Part shown: positions 7,849-17,748 of the stretch, piece after piece
How the letters are laid out: each line of letters starts with the position of its first letter
Position numbering within the stretch: position 1 is the first letter of the stretch
Assembly (NCBI RefSeq): GCF_022601685.1
Contig: NZ_JAKUML010000008.1
Span: forward strand, 1-64,000
Length of the DNA stretch: 64,000 nucleotides
Direction of reading: 5' to 3'
Source: Acinetobacter sedimenti
GTDB taxonomy: Bacteria; Pseudomonadota; Gammaproteobacteria; Pseudomonadales; Moraxellaceae
Notes under the pieces: generated by a model
What the model was told of the DNA's origin: nothing
Seen by the model: only the letters and a program-made list of their open reading frames with translations
Databases searched by the model: none
Made by a program: the position numbers and the translations under genes

Positions 7849-10080
7849 ATGTCCAGTGGAAAGTCAACAATCATTTATACATTAACTGATGAGGCACCGC
7901 TACTGGCGACATACTCGTTACTCCCAATCATCGAAACCTTTACCAAACCTGCGGGCGTAGATATCGTCAAGCGTGACATTTCTGTATCGGCACGTGTGCT
8001 TGCAGAGTTCGCAGACTATCTGAGCGATGATCAAAAAGTACCTAATAACCTTGCGGAACTTGGTCGTCTGACTCAAGACCCTGATACTAATATCATCAAA
8101 TTGCCAAATATCAGTGCCTCAGTTGCACAGCTCATGTCATGTATCAAAGAGCTACAGTCTAAAGGCTATGCGATTCCAAACTTTCCAGAGAATCCAACGA
8201 CGGAAGAAGAAAAGACCATTCGAGCGAAATACGGCAAATGTTTAGGTTCAGCGGTCAATCCAGTCCTCCGTGAAGGGAACTCAGACCGCCGTGCGCCTGC
8301 TGCGGTTAAGAATTATGCGAAAAAGCATCCACACTCAATGGGTGAGTGGAAGCAATGGTCACAAACTCATGTGTCGCATATGGATGAAGGTGACTTTTAT
8401 CATGGTGAAAAGTCGATGACTTTAGACCGTGCTCGTAATGTCAAAATGGAATTGATCACTGCTAATGGTGAAAATATCGTCCTAAAACCAAAAGTAGCAT
8501 TACAAGACGGTGAAGTGATTGACTCGATGTTTATGAGTAAAAAAGCACTTTGTGAATTTTACGAAGAAGAACTCGAAGATTGTCGTCAAGCAGGGATTTT
8601 GTTTTCTCTGCATGTGAAAGCAACCATGATGAAAGTGTCACACCCGATTGTCTTCGGTCACTGTGTCAAGATTTACTATAAAGAAGCCTTTGAAAAACAC
8701 GGTAAGTTGTTCGATCAACTTGGTATCAACGTCAACAATGGTATGGCTGGGCTATACGAGAAGATTGAAACTTTACCAACTTCTTTACGTGAAGAAATTA
8801 TTGAAGATCTCCATGCGTGTCAGGAGCATCGTCCTGCATTGGCAATGGTTGATTCTGCAAAAGGTATTACCAACTTCCACTCGCCAAATGATGTCATCGT
8901 CGATGCGTCAATGCCTGCGATGATTCGTGGTGGCGGTAAGATGTGGGGTGCCGATGGTAAGCAGTATGATTGTAAAGCTGTCATGCCTGAATCGACTTTT
9001 GCACGTATCTATCAAGAGATGATCAACTTCTGTAAGTGGAATGGTAACTTCGATCCACGCACAATGGGTACCGTGCCAAACGTCGGATTGATGGCTCAAA
9101 AAGCCGAAGAATATGGCTCTCACGACAAGACGTTTGAGATGCCGCAAGCAGGTGTGGCCAATATTACTGATCTAGAAACTGGTGAAGTATTACTTTCGCA
9201 GAATGTTGAGCAAGGTGATATTTGGCGTATGTGTCAGGTTAAAGATGCACCGATCCGTGATTGGGTAAAACTTGCGGTAAATCGTGCGCGCAACTCAGGC
9301 ATGCCTGCGATTTTCTGGCTTGATCCATATCGTCCGCATGAAAATGAATTGATTAAGAAAGTCCAAAAGTATCTAAAAGAACACGATACGGAAGGGCTGG
9401 ATATTCAGATCATGTCGCAAGTGCGTGCCATGCGTTATACGCTCGAGCGTGTGGCTCGTGGCGCAGATACGATTTCTGTAACGGGTAATATTTTGCGTGA
9501 TTACCTCACTGATTTGTTCCCGATCATGGAACTCGGTACTTCTGCGAAGATGCTATCTATTGTGCCGTTAATGGCGGGTGGTGGCATGTACGAAACAGGT
9601 GCGGGCGGTTCTGCGCCGAAGCATGTACAACAGCTTGTTGAAGAAAACCATTTGCGTTGGGATTCTCTCGGTGAGTTCTTGGCTTTAGCGGTATCTTTGG
9701 AAGAGCTTGGTCTAAAAGAAGACAATGTCAAAGCAAAATTACTTGCCAAGACTTTAGACTATGCGACAGGGCAGTTATTGGATAATGACAAGTCGCCATC
9801 ACGTCGTACAGGTGAGCTTGACAACCGTGGAAGTCATTATTATCTCGCAAAATATTGGGCGGAAGCGTTGGCAGTTCAAGATGAAGATGCTGAGCTCAAA
9901 GCGACATTTGCACCGCTTGCTAAGGCATTGGCTGACAATGAAGACAAAATCGTTGCTGAGCTTGCAGAAGTGCAGGGCAAACATGCAGATATCGGTGGTT
10001 ATTATGCGATTGACCCTGAAAAGACCAAAGCTGTAATGCGTCCAAGTGCAACTTTAAATCAGTTGCTTGAAACGATTTAA
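7849..10080 (+). CDS. icd: NADP-dependent isocitrate dehydrogenase, monomeric type
   Basis: The 743-residue product is the large monomeric isocitrate dehydrogenase (IDH-II), which decarboxylates isocitrate to 2-oxoglutarate with NADP+ in the TCA cycle. Diagnostic segments are the start [21 protein letters not shown], seen as [12 protein letters not shown] and LLATYSLLP, the substrate region [20 protein letters not shown] and the nucleotide region [18 protein letters not shown]. The length matches the family (about 740). It has a good AAGGAG ribosome site and its own terminator. It is unrelated in sequence to the dimeric E. coli Icd. The product feeds the SucAB-Lpd complex encoded 22 kb downstream. 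Confidence 0.97.
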   Translation: MSSGKSTIIYTLTDEAPLLATYSLLPIIETFTKPAGVDIVKRDISVSARVLAEFADYLSDDQKVPNNLAELGRLTQDPDTNIIKLPNISASVAQLMSCIKELQSKGYAIPNFPENPTTEEEKTIRAKYGKCLGSAVNPVLREGNSDRRAPAAVKNYAKKHPHSMGEWKQWSQTHVSHMDEGDFYHGEKSMTLDRARNVKMELITANGENIVLKPKVALQDGEVIDSMFMSKKALCEFYEEELEDCRQAGILFSLHVKATMMKVSHPIVFGHCVKIYYKEAFEKHGKLFDQLGINVNNGMAGLYEKIETLPTSLREEIIEDLHACQEHRPALAMVDSAKGITNFHSPNDVIVDASMPAMIRGGGKMWGADGKQYDCKAVMPESTFARIYQEMINFCKWNGNFDPRTMGTVPNVGLMAQKAEEYGSHDKTFEMPQAGVANITDLETGEVLLSQNVEQGDIWRMCQVKDAPIRDWVKLAVNRARNSGMPAIFWLDPYRPHENELIKKVQKYLKEHDTEGLDIQIMSQVRAMRYTLERVARGADTISVTGNILRDYLTDLFPIMELGTSAKMLSIVPLMAGGGMYETGAGGSAPKHVQQLVEENHLRWDSLGEFLALAVSLEELGLKEDNVKAKLLAKTLDYATGQLLDNDKSPSRRTGELDNRGSHYYLAKYWAEALAVQDEDAELKATFAPLAKALADNEDKIVAELAEVQGKHADIGGYYAIDPEKTKAVMRPSATLNQLLETI

Positions 10081-10113
10081 AACACAAATTCATCTTAGGG
10101 TGATTTGTCATAC

Positions 10114-10141
10114 AGCCAGTACATTCGTACTGGCTTTTTTG
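10114..10141 (+). terminator. Rho-independent terminator after icd
   Basis: AGCCAGTAC (10114-10122), loop ATTC, GTACTGGCT (10127-10135) and a T-tract form a textbook terminator. An apparent TTG start at 10105 for the next frame runs straight through it, so that start is rejected. Confidence 0.92.
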
Positions 10142-10164
10142 TAATAAAAGAGCAAGGGTCGAGT

Positions 10165-11004
10165 ATGAAATTCAGCCTAGCCAAGGCTAATCATGCTATA
10201 GTCTGCAATCCATTTTTAGTTTTAACTCATCACGAGGGGCAAGTGGACGCACTTCACGCCTTACCAAAAAGCATGTTTAGCGCAGTCGAATTATTGCCTG
10301 ATCATGATACACCTATTGTCCTTTTTACACGGCATTCGATTCGTGAGTTGGTTAATGGACAAGGTTTGGCGGGTTATGACCTACAACTCACTGATGAAGG
10401 TCGTGAGCTAGCAGAAGCGTGGGGTGAATATCTCAGCCAGCAAACACAGCGTCAGATTGTGAACTGTATCAGTAGCCCGATACAGCGTTGTATAGATACA
10501 GCAACGCTGATGATCGCAGGGGCAGATCGACACTTTTCAGACAATACGCATCAAATCGAAATATTTGAAGAATCTTTACTGGTCGAACCTGGTAGTTTTG
10601 TCGTAGATATTGATTTGGCTGTACCGCATTTCCGTAAAAAAGGAGCGGTGAGCTTTATTGATAGTTTTGTCAAAAATACATTGCCGGGCATGAAGCATCC
10701 GATTCGTGGTGTGTTGGATGTGTTAGAAGTGCTTTTTCATTCACATCTGATCCAATGTGAATCGAATCCTACGCAGAAGCATTGTGCATTAAGCTTAGCT
10801 GTTAGTCACGATACGATATTGGCGGCGTTTATAGCGGTGATTTCAGGGCATTTTCAAGTACAGAAAAAAGATTGGCCCGAGATGATGGAGGGTGTCTTTG
10901 TTTGGTTTGATAATACCTCAAGCTTTGAAGCGTCACAGCTGAATTGGGTGTGGCGAGGTGAGCGACATCAAGTTGCCATTCGTGATTTAAAAGCCAATAT
11001 TTAA
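10165..11004 (+). CDS. Histidine phosphatase family protein
   Basis: The phosphoglycerate-mutase-like signature is LFTRHSIRE, where the RH motif gives the catalytic histidine, followed by LTDEGRELAEAWGEYL and SSPIQRCIDTA; a late SHDTIL supplies the second histidine. Such proteins are phosphatases of diverse small substrates; the substrate here is unknown. The start is uncertain. ATG 10165 is given; GTG 10243 has GAGGGG just upstream, and ATG 10273 (MFSAVELLPDHDTP) lies immediately before the fold. The residues before 10273 do not look like a signal peptide. It stands alone between the icd terminator and the convergent tautomerase gene. Confidence 0.78.
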   Translation: MKFSLAKANHAIVCNPFLVLTHHEGQVDALHALPKSMFSAVELLPDHDTPIVLFTRHSIRELVNGQGLAGYDLQLTDEGRELAEAWGEYLSQQTQRQIVNCISSPIQRCIDTATLMIAGADRHFSDNTHQIEIFEESLLVEPGSFVVDIDLAVPHFRKKGAVSFIDSFVKNTLPGMKHPIRGVLDVLEVLFHSHLIQCESNPTQKHCALSLAVSHDTILAAFIAVISGHFQVQKKDWPEMMEGVFVWFDNTSSFEASQLNWVWRGERHQVAIRDLKANI

Positions 11005-11034
11005 AAATAAAATAAGAGATAGATGGTGTGTCTT

Positions 11035-11424
11035 TTACACATCAACTTTATAATTTAAAGCTAATTCATCACCACACTGTCCACGAATTCCCCAATTCTC
11101 TTTTGGTGTTTCAATAATGGTAATTTCAATATCTTGCGTTGAGATACCACATTGATTTTGTATATTTTGAAAAAGTGTTTGAATCAGTAATTTTTTTGCA
11201 GATGTTGAGCGACCTTCAAACATCAAAATCTCGATGATGAGATAGTCGTTGCTACGATCATTTGGAAAAATAAAATCTGCTCGCTCAAGGGCAAAGAAAC
11301 GCTGAAATTTCTTTTCTACAGGATATTGTAGTGCAGTAACAAGCGCTTGATGAATCGCATCGGAGAGTTTGGCTTTATGTGTTTGTATCGTGTTTGCCAA
11401 GCCGTAAATTTTGATTTGTGACAT
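11035..11424 (-). CDS. Tautomerase family protein (Tautomerase_2-like)
   Basis: The 129-residue sequence carries the pattern I associate with Tautomerase_2 (PF14552): FQRFFALERADFIFPNDRS, then YLIIEILMFEGRS and the late ITIIETPKENWGIRG. Members belong to the 4-oxalocrotonate tautomerase/MIF fold, but the natural substrate is unknown. The catalytic Pro that follows the initiator Met in classical tautomerases is Ser here, so activity through an N-terminal proline is not expected. AGGA, nine bases before the ATG, supports the start. It is a single gene between a histidine phosphatase (convergent) and rpsT. Confidence 0.8.
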   Translation of the reverse strand: MSQIKIYGLANTIQTHKAKLSDAIHQALVTALQYPVEKKFQRFFALERADFIFPNDRSNDYLIIEILMFEGRSTSAKKLLIQTLFQNIQNQCGISTQDIEITIIETPKENWGIRGQCGDELALNYKVDV

Positions 11425-11527
11425 GGAATATTTTCCTAGAGTATTTAAGCTTATATTATTATTGATAAATTCTTAAAGTGAAATAAGTACGTTGTATTGC
11501 TGAGTGTAAACTCCCAAGTTAAGCTAA

Positions 11528-11551
11528 AGCACTTTAGGCTTTCAAAGTGCT
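11528..11551. other. Hairpin without a T-tract
   Basis: AGCACTTT (11528-11535) and AAAGTGCT (11544-11551) form a perfect 8-bp stem with an 8-base loop, between the tautomerase start and the rpsT terminator. It has no T-tract; it may be a processing or regulatory structure, or chance. Confidence 0.4.
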
Positions 11552-11573
11552 AAATTTTAAAAAGGATAGCGCT

Positions 11574-11600
11574 AAAAAAAGCCCAAATGGGCTTTTTTTA
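11574..11600 (-). terminator. Terminator downstream of rpsT
   Basis: GCCC (11581-11584), loop AAAT, GGGC is extended by flanking A7 and T7 tracts that also pair. On the minus strand it follows the rpsT stop by about 30 bases. Confidence 0.85.
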
Positions 11601-11630
11601 TTACATAACTTCGATTGAAGTTATAGATGC

Positions 11631-11900
11631 TTAGTTAGCAGCCAAAGCTTTAACTTGAGCATTCAAACGGCTCTTATGACGAGCTGCTTTGTTTTTATGG
11701 ATGATGCCTTTATCAGCCATACGGTCGATCACTGGTACAGCTGCTTTATAAGCTTCAGCAGCAGCAGCGTGTTCACCAGCAGCAATCGCAGCGATTACAC
11801 GTTTGATATAAGTACGAACCATAGAACGCAAGCTTGCGTTGTGTTTACGTGCTTTCAAATTTTGACGAGCACGTTTTTTAGCTTGAGCAGAGTTTGCCAC
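11631..11900 (-). CDS. rpsT: 30S ribosomal protein S20, GTG start
   Basis: From the GTG at 11898-11900 the product reads [20 protein letters not shown] and continues to VKALAAN, 89 residues, the normal size and strongly basic composition of S20. AAGGAG lies seven bases before the GTG, which fixes the start; a longer open frame upstream has no ribosome site and is not used. S20 binds 16S rRNA early in 30S assembly. E. coli rpsT also avoids ATG (it uses TTG) in connection with autoregulation, so the GTG may have the same role here (inference). It has its own terminator. Confidence 0.97.
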   Translation of the reverse strand: MANSAQAKKRARQNLKARKHNASLRSMVRTYIKRVIAAIAAGEHAAAAEAYKAAVPVIDRMADKGIIHKNKAARHKSRLNAQVKALAAN

Positions 11901-12035
11901 TCGTGCACTCCTTGAATTAGTTAGTTTGGGGCGGGCCTGATGCGTGTGTATTGTGCATTTGACAATACTGCAATACCAGCCCGTAAACAAGTGGCATATT
12001 TTGAAGAAAGCTTAGGGTTAAGTCAAGCCTATTCG

Positions 12036-12767
12036 TTAAAATTGGTCTTTTAATTGGCGTATTTTTTTGAATTCTTCGACACTTTGACAGCGCAGGAATG
12101 GATTGGTTTCAAGCTCTAGTTCAATCGTCGAGGGTAGTGTGATTTTCCCCTCAGCACGCAAGGCTTTCACTTCGGCATAGCGCTGTTGTAGGGCGATATT
12201 TTCAGGTTCAATGGTAATGGCAAATTTGCCATTACTTTCGGTATATTCATGTGTGCAATAGACGAGCGTGCGTGGTGGCAGGGCAGCTAACCGATTTAAA
12301 GAATGATACATTTGTTCATAAGTGCCTTCAAATAATCGTCCACAACCCAGTGAAAATAAGGTGTCGCTACAAAACAGCGCATCTAACTCGTCAATAAAAT
12401 AGGTGATTAATCCGAGCGTATGCCCTGCGGAGCTAAAGACATCTACTTTTAAATCTGAAAATGTAATGACGGCATCATCTTCAAGCCAATGATCTGCTTG
12501 TTCTATCGCTTCTTTTTCCGCCAAAGGTGCATATACAATCGCATTGGTTTTGGCTTTTAGCTCAGGTAGACCTGCGATGTGATCATTGTGTTTATGGGTT
12601 ATCCAAATTTGTGCAAGTTCTAAATTATATTTTTCGCAATAATCTAAGACTAAATCAGCTTGGGTCGGGTCGATTGCAACAGCTTGATGGTGATGGGTGT
12701 CGATCAACATCCAAATATAGTTTTGTAGGGCATTGCCAACTTCTATGGCTTCGATTCGAAATTGCAT
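12036..12767 (-). CDS. gloB: Hydroxyacylglutathione hydrolase (glyoxalase II)
   Basis: A metallo-beta-lactamase fold enzyme that hydrolyses S-lactoylglutathione to lactate and glutathione, the second step of methylglyoxal detoxification. The metal motif THKHNDH gives H58, H60, D62 and H63; later ligands lie in SSAGHTLG, FCSDTLF and YCTHEYT. The C-terminal HAGH domain includes ENIALQQRYAEV and a late NPFLRC. ATG 12767 is preceded by AAGGAG at seven bases; a longer TTG-initiated frame is rejected. It is transcribed after exoX (52 bases apart) and may share its message. Confidence 0.95.
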   Translation of the reverse strand: MQFRIEAIEVGNALQNYIWMLIDTHHHQAVAIDPTQADLVLDYCEKYNLELAQIWITHKHNDHIAGLPELKAKTNAIVYAPLAEKEAIEQADHWLEDDAVITFSDLKVDVFSSAGHTLGLITYFIDELDALFCSDTLFSLGCGRLFEGTYEQMYHSLNRLAALPPRTLVYCTHEYTESNGKFAITIEPENIALQQRYAEVKALRAEGKITLPSTIELELETNPFLRCQSVEEFKKIRQLKDQF

Positions 12768-12819
12768 CTTTGCGCTCCTTGACAATACTTATGCTGTTAT
12801 TTTACCAGTTCAACGATTA

Positions 12820-13512
12820 TTAAAAAATTTGTTCTAGAGCTTTACGTAGATACGGATCAATATCTTGCTGACGCAATAACCATTGCACATAGTCGAGCGG
12901 GACTTCTTTGAGTGCAGTACCTTTATATTTTCCAAAAGGCATAAACTGTGGTAAACGTGCGATTTGTGATTGTTGATAGAGCTGTTCCATGTCAGTGATT
13001 TTTAGCTCAGCCACGATACGTTTCAGTAGTTCAGTGGTGAGTAAGACATCGGTTTTGGCATTGTGGGCATTGCGTAATTGCTGACGTGTTGCTTCTAAAT
13101 CATCAGAGATAAAATAACTCAAAGTGCTTAAAGAACGGCTTTCAAGCTCAGGCCAAAGGAAACGTGCCAAAGCTAAAGTACAGATCGGTTTGATATGCTT
13201 CACCGATTGTCCACAACGTGCTACCGCAGATACGTCATAGTCGATATTATGCCCGATCATATAGATGGTATCTTCAGGCAAACGGAACTCACGATAATTC
13301 GGTTTGCCTATCAAATCATTAGGCAAAATATGATGCACAGCCATTGATGCCAAATGCATCGACATGCCGTCATCGAGGCTGAAATATTCATCATAGATCT
13401 GATCTTCAAAGATCTGTACCCCTGACGCATCAAGTTGTACAGGGACATATGCGACCTCTATTGGTAAACCGTTCAGTGTATGTGTTTCAGTATCGAGGAC
13501 GAGGCTTTGCAT
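12820..13512 (-). CDS. exoX: ExoX-like 3'-5' exonuclease (DnaQ fold)
   Basis: The DnaQ-type domain starts at LVLDTETHTL (DxE catalytic pair) and continues with the ExoII motif GHNIDYDVSAV and the late HNAKTDVLLT with a histidine and an aspartate. The C-terminal piece MPFGKYKGTALKEVPLDYVQ is the small DUF3820 module that also ends E. coli exodeoxyribonuclease X. Together these favour ExoX, which degrades single-stranded DNA 3' ends in repair. The 230-residue length agrees with E. coli ExoX (220). AAGGA before the ATG supports the start. It lies directly upstream of gloB and downstream of the rhomboid gene. Confidence 0.82.
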   Translation of the reverse strand: MQSLVLDTETHTLNGLPIEVAYVPVQLDASGVQIFEDQIYDEYFSLDDGMSMHLASMAVHHILPNDLIGKPNYREFRLPEDTIYMIGHNIDYDVSAVARCGQSVKHIKPICTLALARFLWPELESRSLSTLSYFISDDLEATRQQLRNAHNAKTDVLLTTELLKRIVAELKITDMEQLYQQSQIARLPQFMPFGKYKGTALKEVPLDYVQWLLRQQDIDPYLRKALEQIF

Positions 13513-13554
13513 GAATTATTCCTTAACCAATCAGTATGTATTTAAGTTATAGAT

Positions 13555-14172
13555 TTAGAAAAAACTTGGGTTCAATAGGTGTTGCACGAATAACCCAAGA
13601 ATACGAGGTTCTAAAATCAGCGTACAAATAATTCCATAAGCTGCACCCCAAAGATGCGCACTATGATTGATGCCATTGTTACCACGTCGCTCAGCCCAAA
13701 AGCTATACGCAACATATAGAATCGCAAAAATAATCGCAGGCACAGGAATAAAAAATACGAAAATCAAATTCCACGGCTGAAATAAGATAAAGGCAAATAG
13801 AATTGCTGAAACCGCACCCGATGCACCCAAACTAAAATAATTGACATCATTTTTATGTTTGAAATAACTTGGCAAGTTCGACACGATCAAACCGCCGAGA
13901 TAGAACAAAGCAAAGCCCATGTCAAAGGCATATTGACGATAAAATTGCTCAAGCACACGCCCAAAGAAAAACAGCGTGATCATGTTAAATAACAGATGAA
14001 AACCATCAGCATGCACAAAACCATAAGTAATTAAACGGTCAAACTGTCCTTTGCCTACCGCAGGTCCCCAAAAGATCAGACGATTCATGATGCGAGGCTG
14101 ATTAAAAGCAAGCAAGGAAATGATCACAGTAATGATGATAATGGCGAGAGTGTGGTTAATCGCTAAGTCCAT
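13555..14172 (-). CDS. Rhomboid-family intramembrane serine protease
   Basis: The 205-residue chain has about six membrane segments. The catalytic serine is S118 in GASGAVSA, and the histidine is H173 in NHSAHLWGAAYG. The conserved HADGFHLLFNM (54-64) fits the rhomboid loop-1 / transmembrane-2 region. Such enzymes cleave membrane proteins inside the inner membrane; the substrate is unknown. There is no cytoplasmic domain, unlike E. coli GlpG. It is followed after 42 bases by exoX and gloB on the same strand. Confidence 0.9.
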   Translation of the reverse strand: MDLAINHTLAIIIITVIISLLAFNQPRIMNRLIFWGPAVGKGQFDRLITYGFVHADGFHLLFNMITLFFFGRVLEQFYRQYAFDMGFALFYLGGLIVSNLPSYFKHKNDVNYFSLGASGAVSAILFAFILFQPWNLIFVFFIPVPAIIFAILYVAYSFWAERRGNNGINHSAHLWGAAYGIICTLILEPRILGLFVQHLLNPSFF

Positions 14173-14287
14173 AATAGAATGTATTTAATTGAATATGATG
14201 CTCAATATAACAGATCGATTGATAGATTTTTAGCGAGGATTACTGAGTTTTGTATTTTAAGATTTGTATCGAATGATTTAACCAATG

Positions 14288-14318
14288 CAAAATGCCAAAC
14301 AGGGTGCTTGGCATTTTA
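14288..14318 (-). terminator. Probable terminator for glpQ
   Basis: AAATGCCAA (14290-14298) and TTGGCATTT (14308-14316) form a 9-bp stem with a 9-base loop. On the minus strand it follows the glpQ stop by 138 bases, with a short T run. The repeat at 14348-14453 lies between them. Confidence 0.55.
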
Positions 14319-14347
14319 TAGAAATTTTAAGCTGTTACAAAGCAAGT

Positions 14348-14453
14348 ATAGTTGAAGAAGTTTATCTCTGATACGAGGCAAGCGAGCGAAGGTGTGCTTG
14401 TCGTAATGCGAGCGAGCTTAACGCTGTAGCAAGATTAAAGTTCTTGACCATAG
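14348..14453. repeat. Dispersed palindromic repeat, copy A
   Basis: This 106-base segment is related to 54500-54603 when that copy is reversed. Shared blocks in order are ATAGT, AGTTTAT, CTGATAC, AGGCAA, GAAG, TTAACGC and GTAGCA, in the same order and nearly the same spacing. Its two ends are themselves loosely inverted (TATAGTTGAAGAA against RC TATGGTCAAGAA). It sits directly against the glpQ stop codon. It looks like a MITE- or REP-like intergenic element; no coding sequence is seen. Confidence 0.65.
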
Positions 14454-15680
14454 TTATTGGTAATAAGCATTACGGGCTTTAATTGCAGTATCCGTAAAGT
14501 CAGTAAATAGACCATCTACACCAAGTTCAAAGAAATATTGATATTCTTTGACTGGATCATTTTGATAGTCACTGGCAAGGCGACGTGGTTCATTACGGAA
14601 GGTAAATGGCACGACTTTTAATCCTGCTTGATGTGCATCTGTAATGAGCGTTGTTGGCTCAGCTAACGTCCGATCACGTTCATCAACCAAACCATCGCCT
14701 GTGACGTCATCGGCTTTGCCATCGCCATTAGCATCTGTACCTTTGCTACCGACGATATATGCTTTCCAAGGTCCAATAATGTCTGCATAGGTTTTGATTT
14801 CTGCAAGTCCTGCAGACGTCAGCATATCGAGATAAGTGCGATTGTCACCATTCACTTCAAAGTCATAAGGTTGGTTGAGCGGTGGTACATTATCAATTGT
14901 CCCATCAAGTTTTAAGCCTGAAGCATCAATGAGCTGAACCAATTGAACCTCAGTTTTACTATTGAGATATTTTAGATTCGCCACTTCAAAAGATTGAATA
15001 ATGACATTTGAGTCTGCGCTATTGAGCGAATATTTATCCAATAAACGAAGCAATTCATCTTCCATCTCAAGTCCTAAGTCTTGATGATAAGTCGAATGTT
15101 TGAGCTCTGGGATGATGCCAATTTTACGACCTGTTTCACTGCGCTGTGCAATGAGCAGTTGTAAAATTTCCTCAAATGTCGGCACGTCAAATTTCCCATT
15201 ATGAGATTGATCACGTTCCGCCAATGGTTGTACGGCTTTTAAAGTTTTTAGCTCTGCAAGGGTAAAGTCAGAAACAAACCAACCTTCTTCTTCGATACCG
15301 TCTACGATCATGGTTTTCTTGCGATCTGCAAATTCAGGGTGATCTTTCACATTAGTGGTTGTAGTGATATTTGGTTCATGACGACTGACTAATATGCCAT
15401 CTTTGGTCATCACTAAATCAGGCTCGATATAGTCTGCGCCAAGCTCGATGGCTTTCTCATAACCCTCCAAAGTATGATCGGGTAGATAACCACTGGCACC
15501 ACGATGTGCAAAGATGATCGGATGATCTTCAGAAGTCACTTGTTCTTCGTCATCATCTTCACATGCTGTTAAAAAGAGCGGTGCACAAAGTAGTGCGCCG
15601 AGCACGATACCAAATCGGTTGCGACGAGATGCGTGAAATCGTTTTGAATGAGAAAGTTGTATCGTCATGTTTTGTTCCAT
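14454..15680 (-). CDS. glpQ: Glycerophosphodiester phosphodiesterase, lipoprotein form
   Basis: A signal peptide ends in the lipobox LTAC, so the mature protein should be a lipoprotein in the periplasmic space or outer membrane. The GDPD TIM-barrel begins with IIFAHRGASGYLPDHTLEGY (catalytic HRG), then DYIEPDLVMTKDGILVSRHE. It hydrolyses deacylated phospholipids to glycerol-3-phosphate and an alcohol. Unusual for the family is a loop near residues 314-335, DANGDGKADD then GDGLVDERD, which resembles paired calcium-binding DxDxDG loops. ATG 15668 (MTIQLSH) is an alternative start with GGA upstream. It is a single gene with a palindromic repeat at its 3' end. Confidence 0.9.
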   Translation of the reverse strand: MEQNMTIQLSHSKRFHASRRNRFGIVLGALLCAPLFLTACEDDDEEQVTSEDHPIIFAHRGASGYLPDHTLEGYEKAIELGADYIEPDLVMTKDGILVSRHEPNITTTTNVKDHPEFADRKKTMIVDGIEEEGWFVSDFTLAELKTLKAVQPLAERDQSHNGKFDVPTFEEILQLLIAQRSETGRKIGIIPELKHSTYHQDLGLEMEDELLRLLDKYSLNSADSNVIIQSFEVANLKYLNSKTEVQLVQLIDASGLKLDGTIDNVPPLNQPYDFEVNGDNRTYLDMLTSAGLAEIKTYADIIGPWKAYIVGSKGTDANGDGKADDVTGDGLVDERDRTLAEPTTLITDAHQAGLKVVPFTFRNEPRRLASDYQNDPVKEYQYFFELGVDGLFTDFTDTAIKARNAYYQ

Positions 15681-15822
15681 TGTAAGCAGCGTTGTTATGA
15701 TTGTGATTCACTGTGCCGATGGAATATGACAAGACCATGATTTTAGGAATAAAACTCTGTATTGAAAATGTGAATTAGAAATTCCATTGACTGGTCATGA
15801 TCTATTTTTGTTTTGGCGTGTA

Positions 15823-15850
15823 ATAAAAAACCGATCAATGATGATCGGCT
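15823..15850 (-). terminator. Terminator downstream of proS
   Basis: CCGATC (15831-15836), loop AATGAT, GATCGG (15843-15848). On the minus strand it is followed by six T residues, 25 bases beyond the proS stop. Confidence 0.85.
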
Positions 15851-15874
15851 TTCTAAAAATTTCGAATTGATTTT

Positions 15875-17605
15875 TTAGGCTTTAAGCAAGGTGAGTAACG
15901 CTTCTTTGCTTAAATCTTGCGATTCGCTATCACGGCGACCTTTATATTCAAAAGTGCCTGCATCTAAGCCTTTTTCACCAATCACGATACGATGTGGAAT
16001 ACCAGTCAATTCAAGATCGGAGAATTTCACACCTGGACGCTCATTACGATCATCCAGTAATACATCAAAGCCCAAAGCTTGAAGCTCCTGATAAAGTGAT
16101 TCAGCCGCTTCCACAGTACGAGGTGATTTGTGCGCATTCATCGGGACTATGGCGATATCAAACGGCGCAAGTGCTTTTGGCCAGATAATCCCTTTTTCAT
16201 CATGGTTTTGTTCAATCGCCGCTGCGACCACACGCGTCACACCGATACCATAGCAACCCATCGTGACTGTTTGCGGTTTGCCATCTTCACCAAGCACTTT
16301 ACAGCCAAGAGCTTCGGAATATTTTTGACCGAGTTGGAAGATGTGTCCAACTTCGATACCACGACGGATTTGCAATATACCTTTACCATCTGGAGAAGGG
16401 TCGCCATCGACGACATTGCGCAAGTCTGCAACTTCGCTATAAGTTGCATCACGTTCCCAGTTTGCACCTTGTACGTGTTGATCGGCAATGTTTGCGCCTG
16501 TTACGAAGTCAGACAAAACAGATGCTGCACGATCAACAAGTACAGTAACGCCTTTTTCGACTAAACCTTGAGGACCTACTGAGCCAGCAGGTAAGCCAAC
16601 TGACTTTAATTGCTCTTCAGTGGCGAAAGTCAGTGGACTGGCAATCAATGGATGATTTTCAGCTTTGATTTCATTGAGCTCATGATCGCCACGTAGGAAT
16701 ACAGCAACGAGCGGTGAATTACCGTGTTCATCGGCCTGCTCTTCAAGAACTGTGCCTTGAACAAGAACAGCTTTTAGTGTCTGCTTTGCATCAATATTGA
16801 GCAGTTCACAAAGTGCTTCAATGGTTTTGGTATTCGGTGTATCAATGACTTGTAAAACTTGAGTTGGCTCGGCACGTTCACCGACCAAGATCGCTTCAGC
16901 TTTTTCCACATTGGCAGCAAAGTCTGATTCAGTCGAAAACACCACATCATCTTCACCACTATTCGCCAAGACATGAAACTCGTGCGAACCTGAACCACCG
17001 ATTGAACCTGTATCTGCTTGCACAGGGCGGAAGTCTAAACCTAAGCGAGTGAAAATATTGCTATAGGTTTGATACATCAAGTCGTAAGTCACTTGTAATG
17101 ACGCTTGATCATTATGGAAAGAATACGCATCTTTCATGACGAATTCACGAGAGCGCATCACGCCAAAACGTGGGCGAATTTCATCACGGAATTTGGTTTG
17201 AATCTGATAAAAATTCAGTGGCAATTGTTTATAACTTTTTAGCTCATTACGAGCAAGATCAGTGATCACTTCTTCGTGTGTAGGACCAAGCACGAATGGA
17301 TTTTTATGACGATCTTGGATACGTAGTAATTCAGGACCATATTGCACATAGCGACCTGACTCTTGCCATAGACTTGCAGGCTGTGTCACTGGCATAAAGA
17401 CTTCGAGCGCACCCGAAGCATTCATTTCTTCACGAATGATCGCCTCAACCTTGTTCAGCACACGTACACCCATTGGCAACCACGTATATAGCCCAGACGC
17501 CAATTTACGAATCATTCCTGCACGCAACATGAGCTGATGTGAAATCACTTCCGCATCGTTTGGCGTTTCTCTGAGTGTGGCAAATAAAAAGCGACTCGCT
17601 CGCAT
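15875..17605 (-). CDS. proS: Prolyl-tRNA synthetase (bacterial type, with editing insert)
   Basis: Class II aminoacyl-tRNA synthetase of 576 residues, which charges tRNA-Pro in the cytoplasm. It starts [20 protein letters not shown]; the catalytic motifs include [20 protein letters not shown], then [20 protein letters not shown] and the GCYGIGVTR segment. The long insertion between motifs 2 and 3 (roughly residues 225-410) is the INS editing domain that removes mischarged alanine. The length is that of the E. coli enzyme (572). It is transcribed alone with its own terminator. Confidence 0.97.
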   Translation of the reverse strand: MRASRFLFATLRETPNDAEVISHQLMLRAGMIRKLASGLYTWLPMGVRVLNKVEAIIREEMNASGALEVFMPVTQPASLWQESGRYVQYGPELLRIQDRHKNPFVLGPTHEEVITDLARNELKSYKQLPLNFYQIQTKFRDEIRPRFGVMRSREFVMKDAYSFHNDQASLQVTYDLMYQTYSNIFTRLGLDFRPVQADTGSIGGSGSHEFHVLANSGEDDVVFSTESDFAANVEKAEAILVGERAEPTQVLQVIDTPNTKTIEALCELLNIDAKQTLKAVLVQGTVLEEQADEHGNSPLVAVFLRGDHELNEIKAENHPLIASPLTFATEEQLKSVGLPAGSVGPQGLVEKGVTVLVDRAASVLSDFVTGANIADQHVQGANWERDATYSEVADLRNVVDGDPSPDGKGILQIRRGIEVGHIFQLGQKYSEALGCKVLGEDGKPQTVTMGCYGIGVTRVVAAAIEQNHDEKGIIWPKALAPFDIAIVPMNAHKSPRTVEAAESLYQELQALGFDVLLDDRNERPGVKFSDLELTGIPHRIVIGEKGLDAGTFEYKGRRDSESQDLSKEALLTLLKA

Positions 17606-17748
17606 AAAATGTCCTAATTAAAAATCTACTAATTCAAAACGTCTTCATTTACACTTTTCGCAATGCGATCGCACAGTGTATTACAACCAAATTGTCTGAT
17701 TCAAGACATATGCCTAGTTGTTACCAAGCGTATACCCGAAGAAGCTCG

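Noticed and set aside
10105-10164. TTG-started N-terminal extension of the histidine phosphatase
   Set aside because: It reads through the strong icd terminator hairpin at 10114-10141 and gives no family-like sequence.
11631-11990. Longer 119-residue version of S20
   Set aside because: The extra 30 residues are not S20-like and AAGGAG stands directly before the GTG at 11900.
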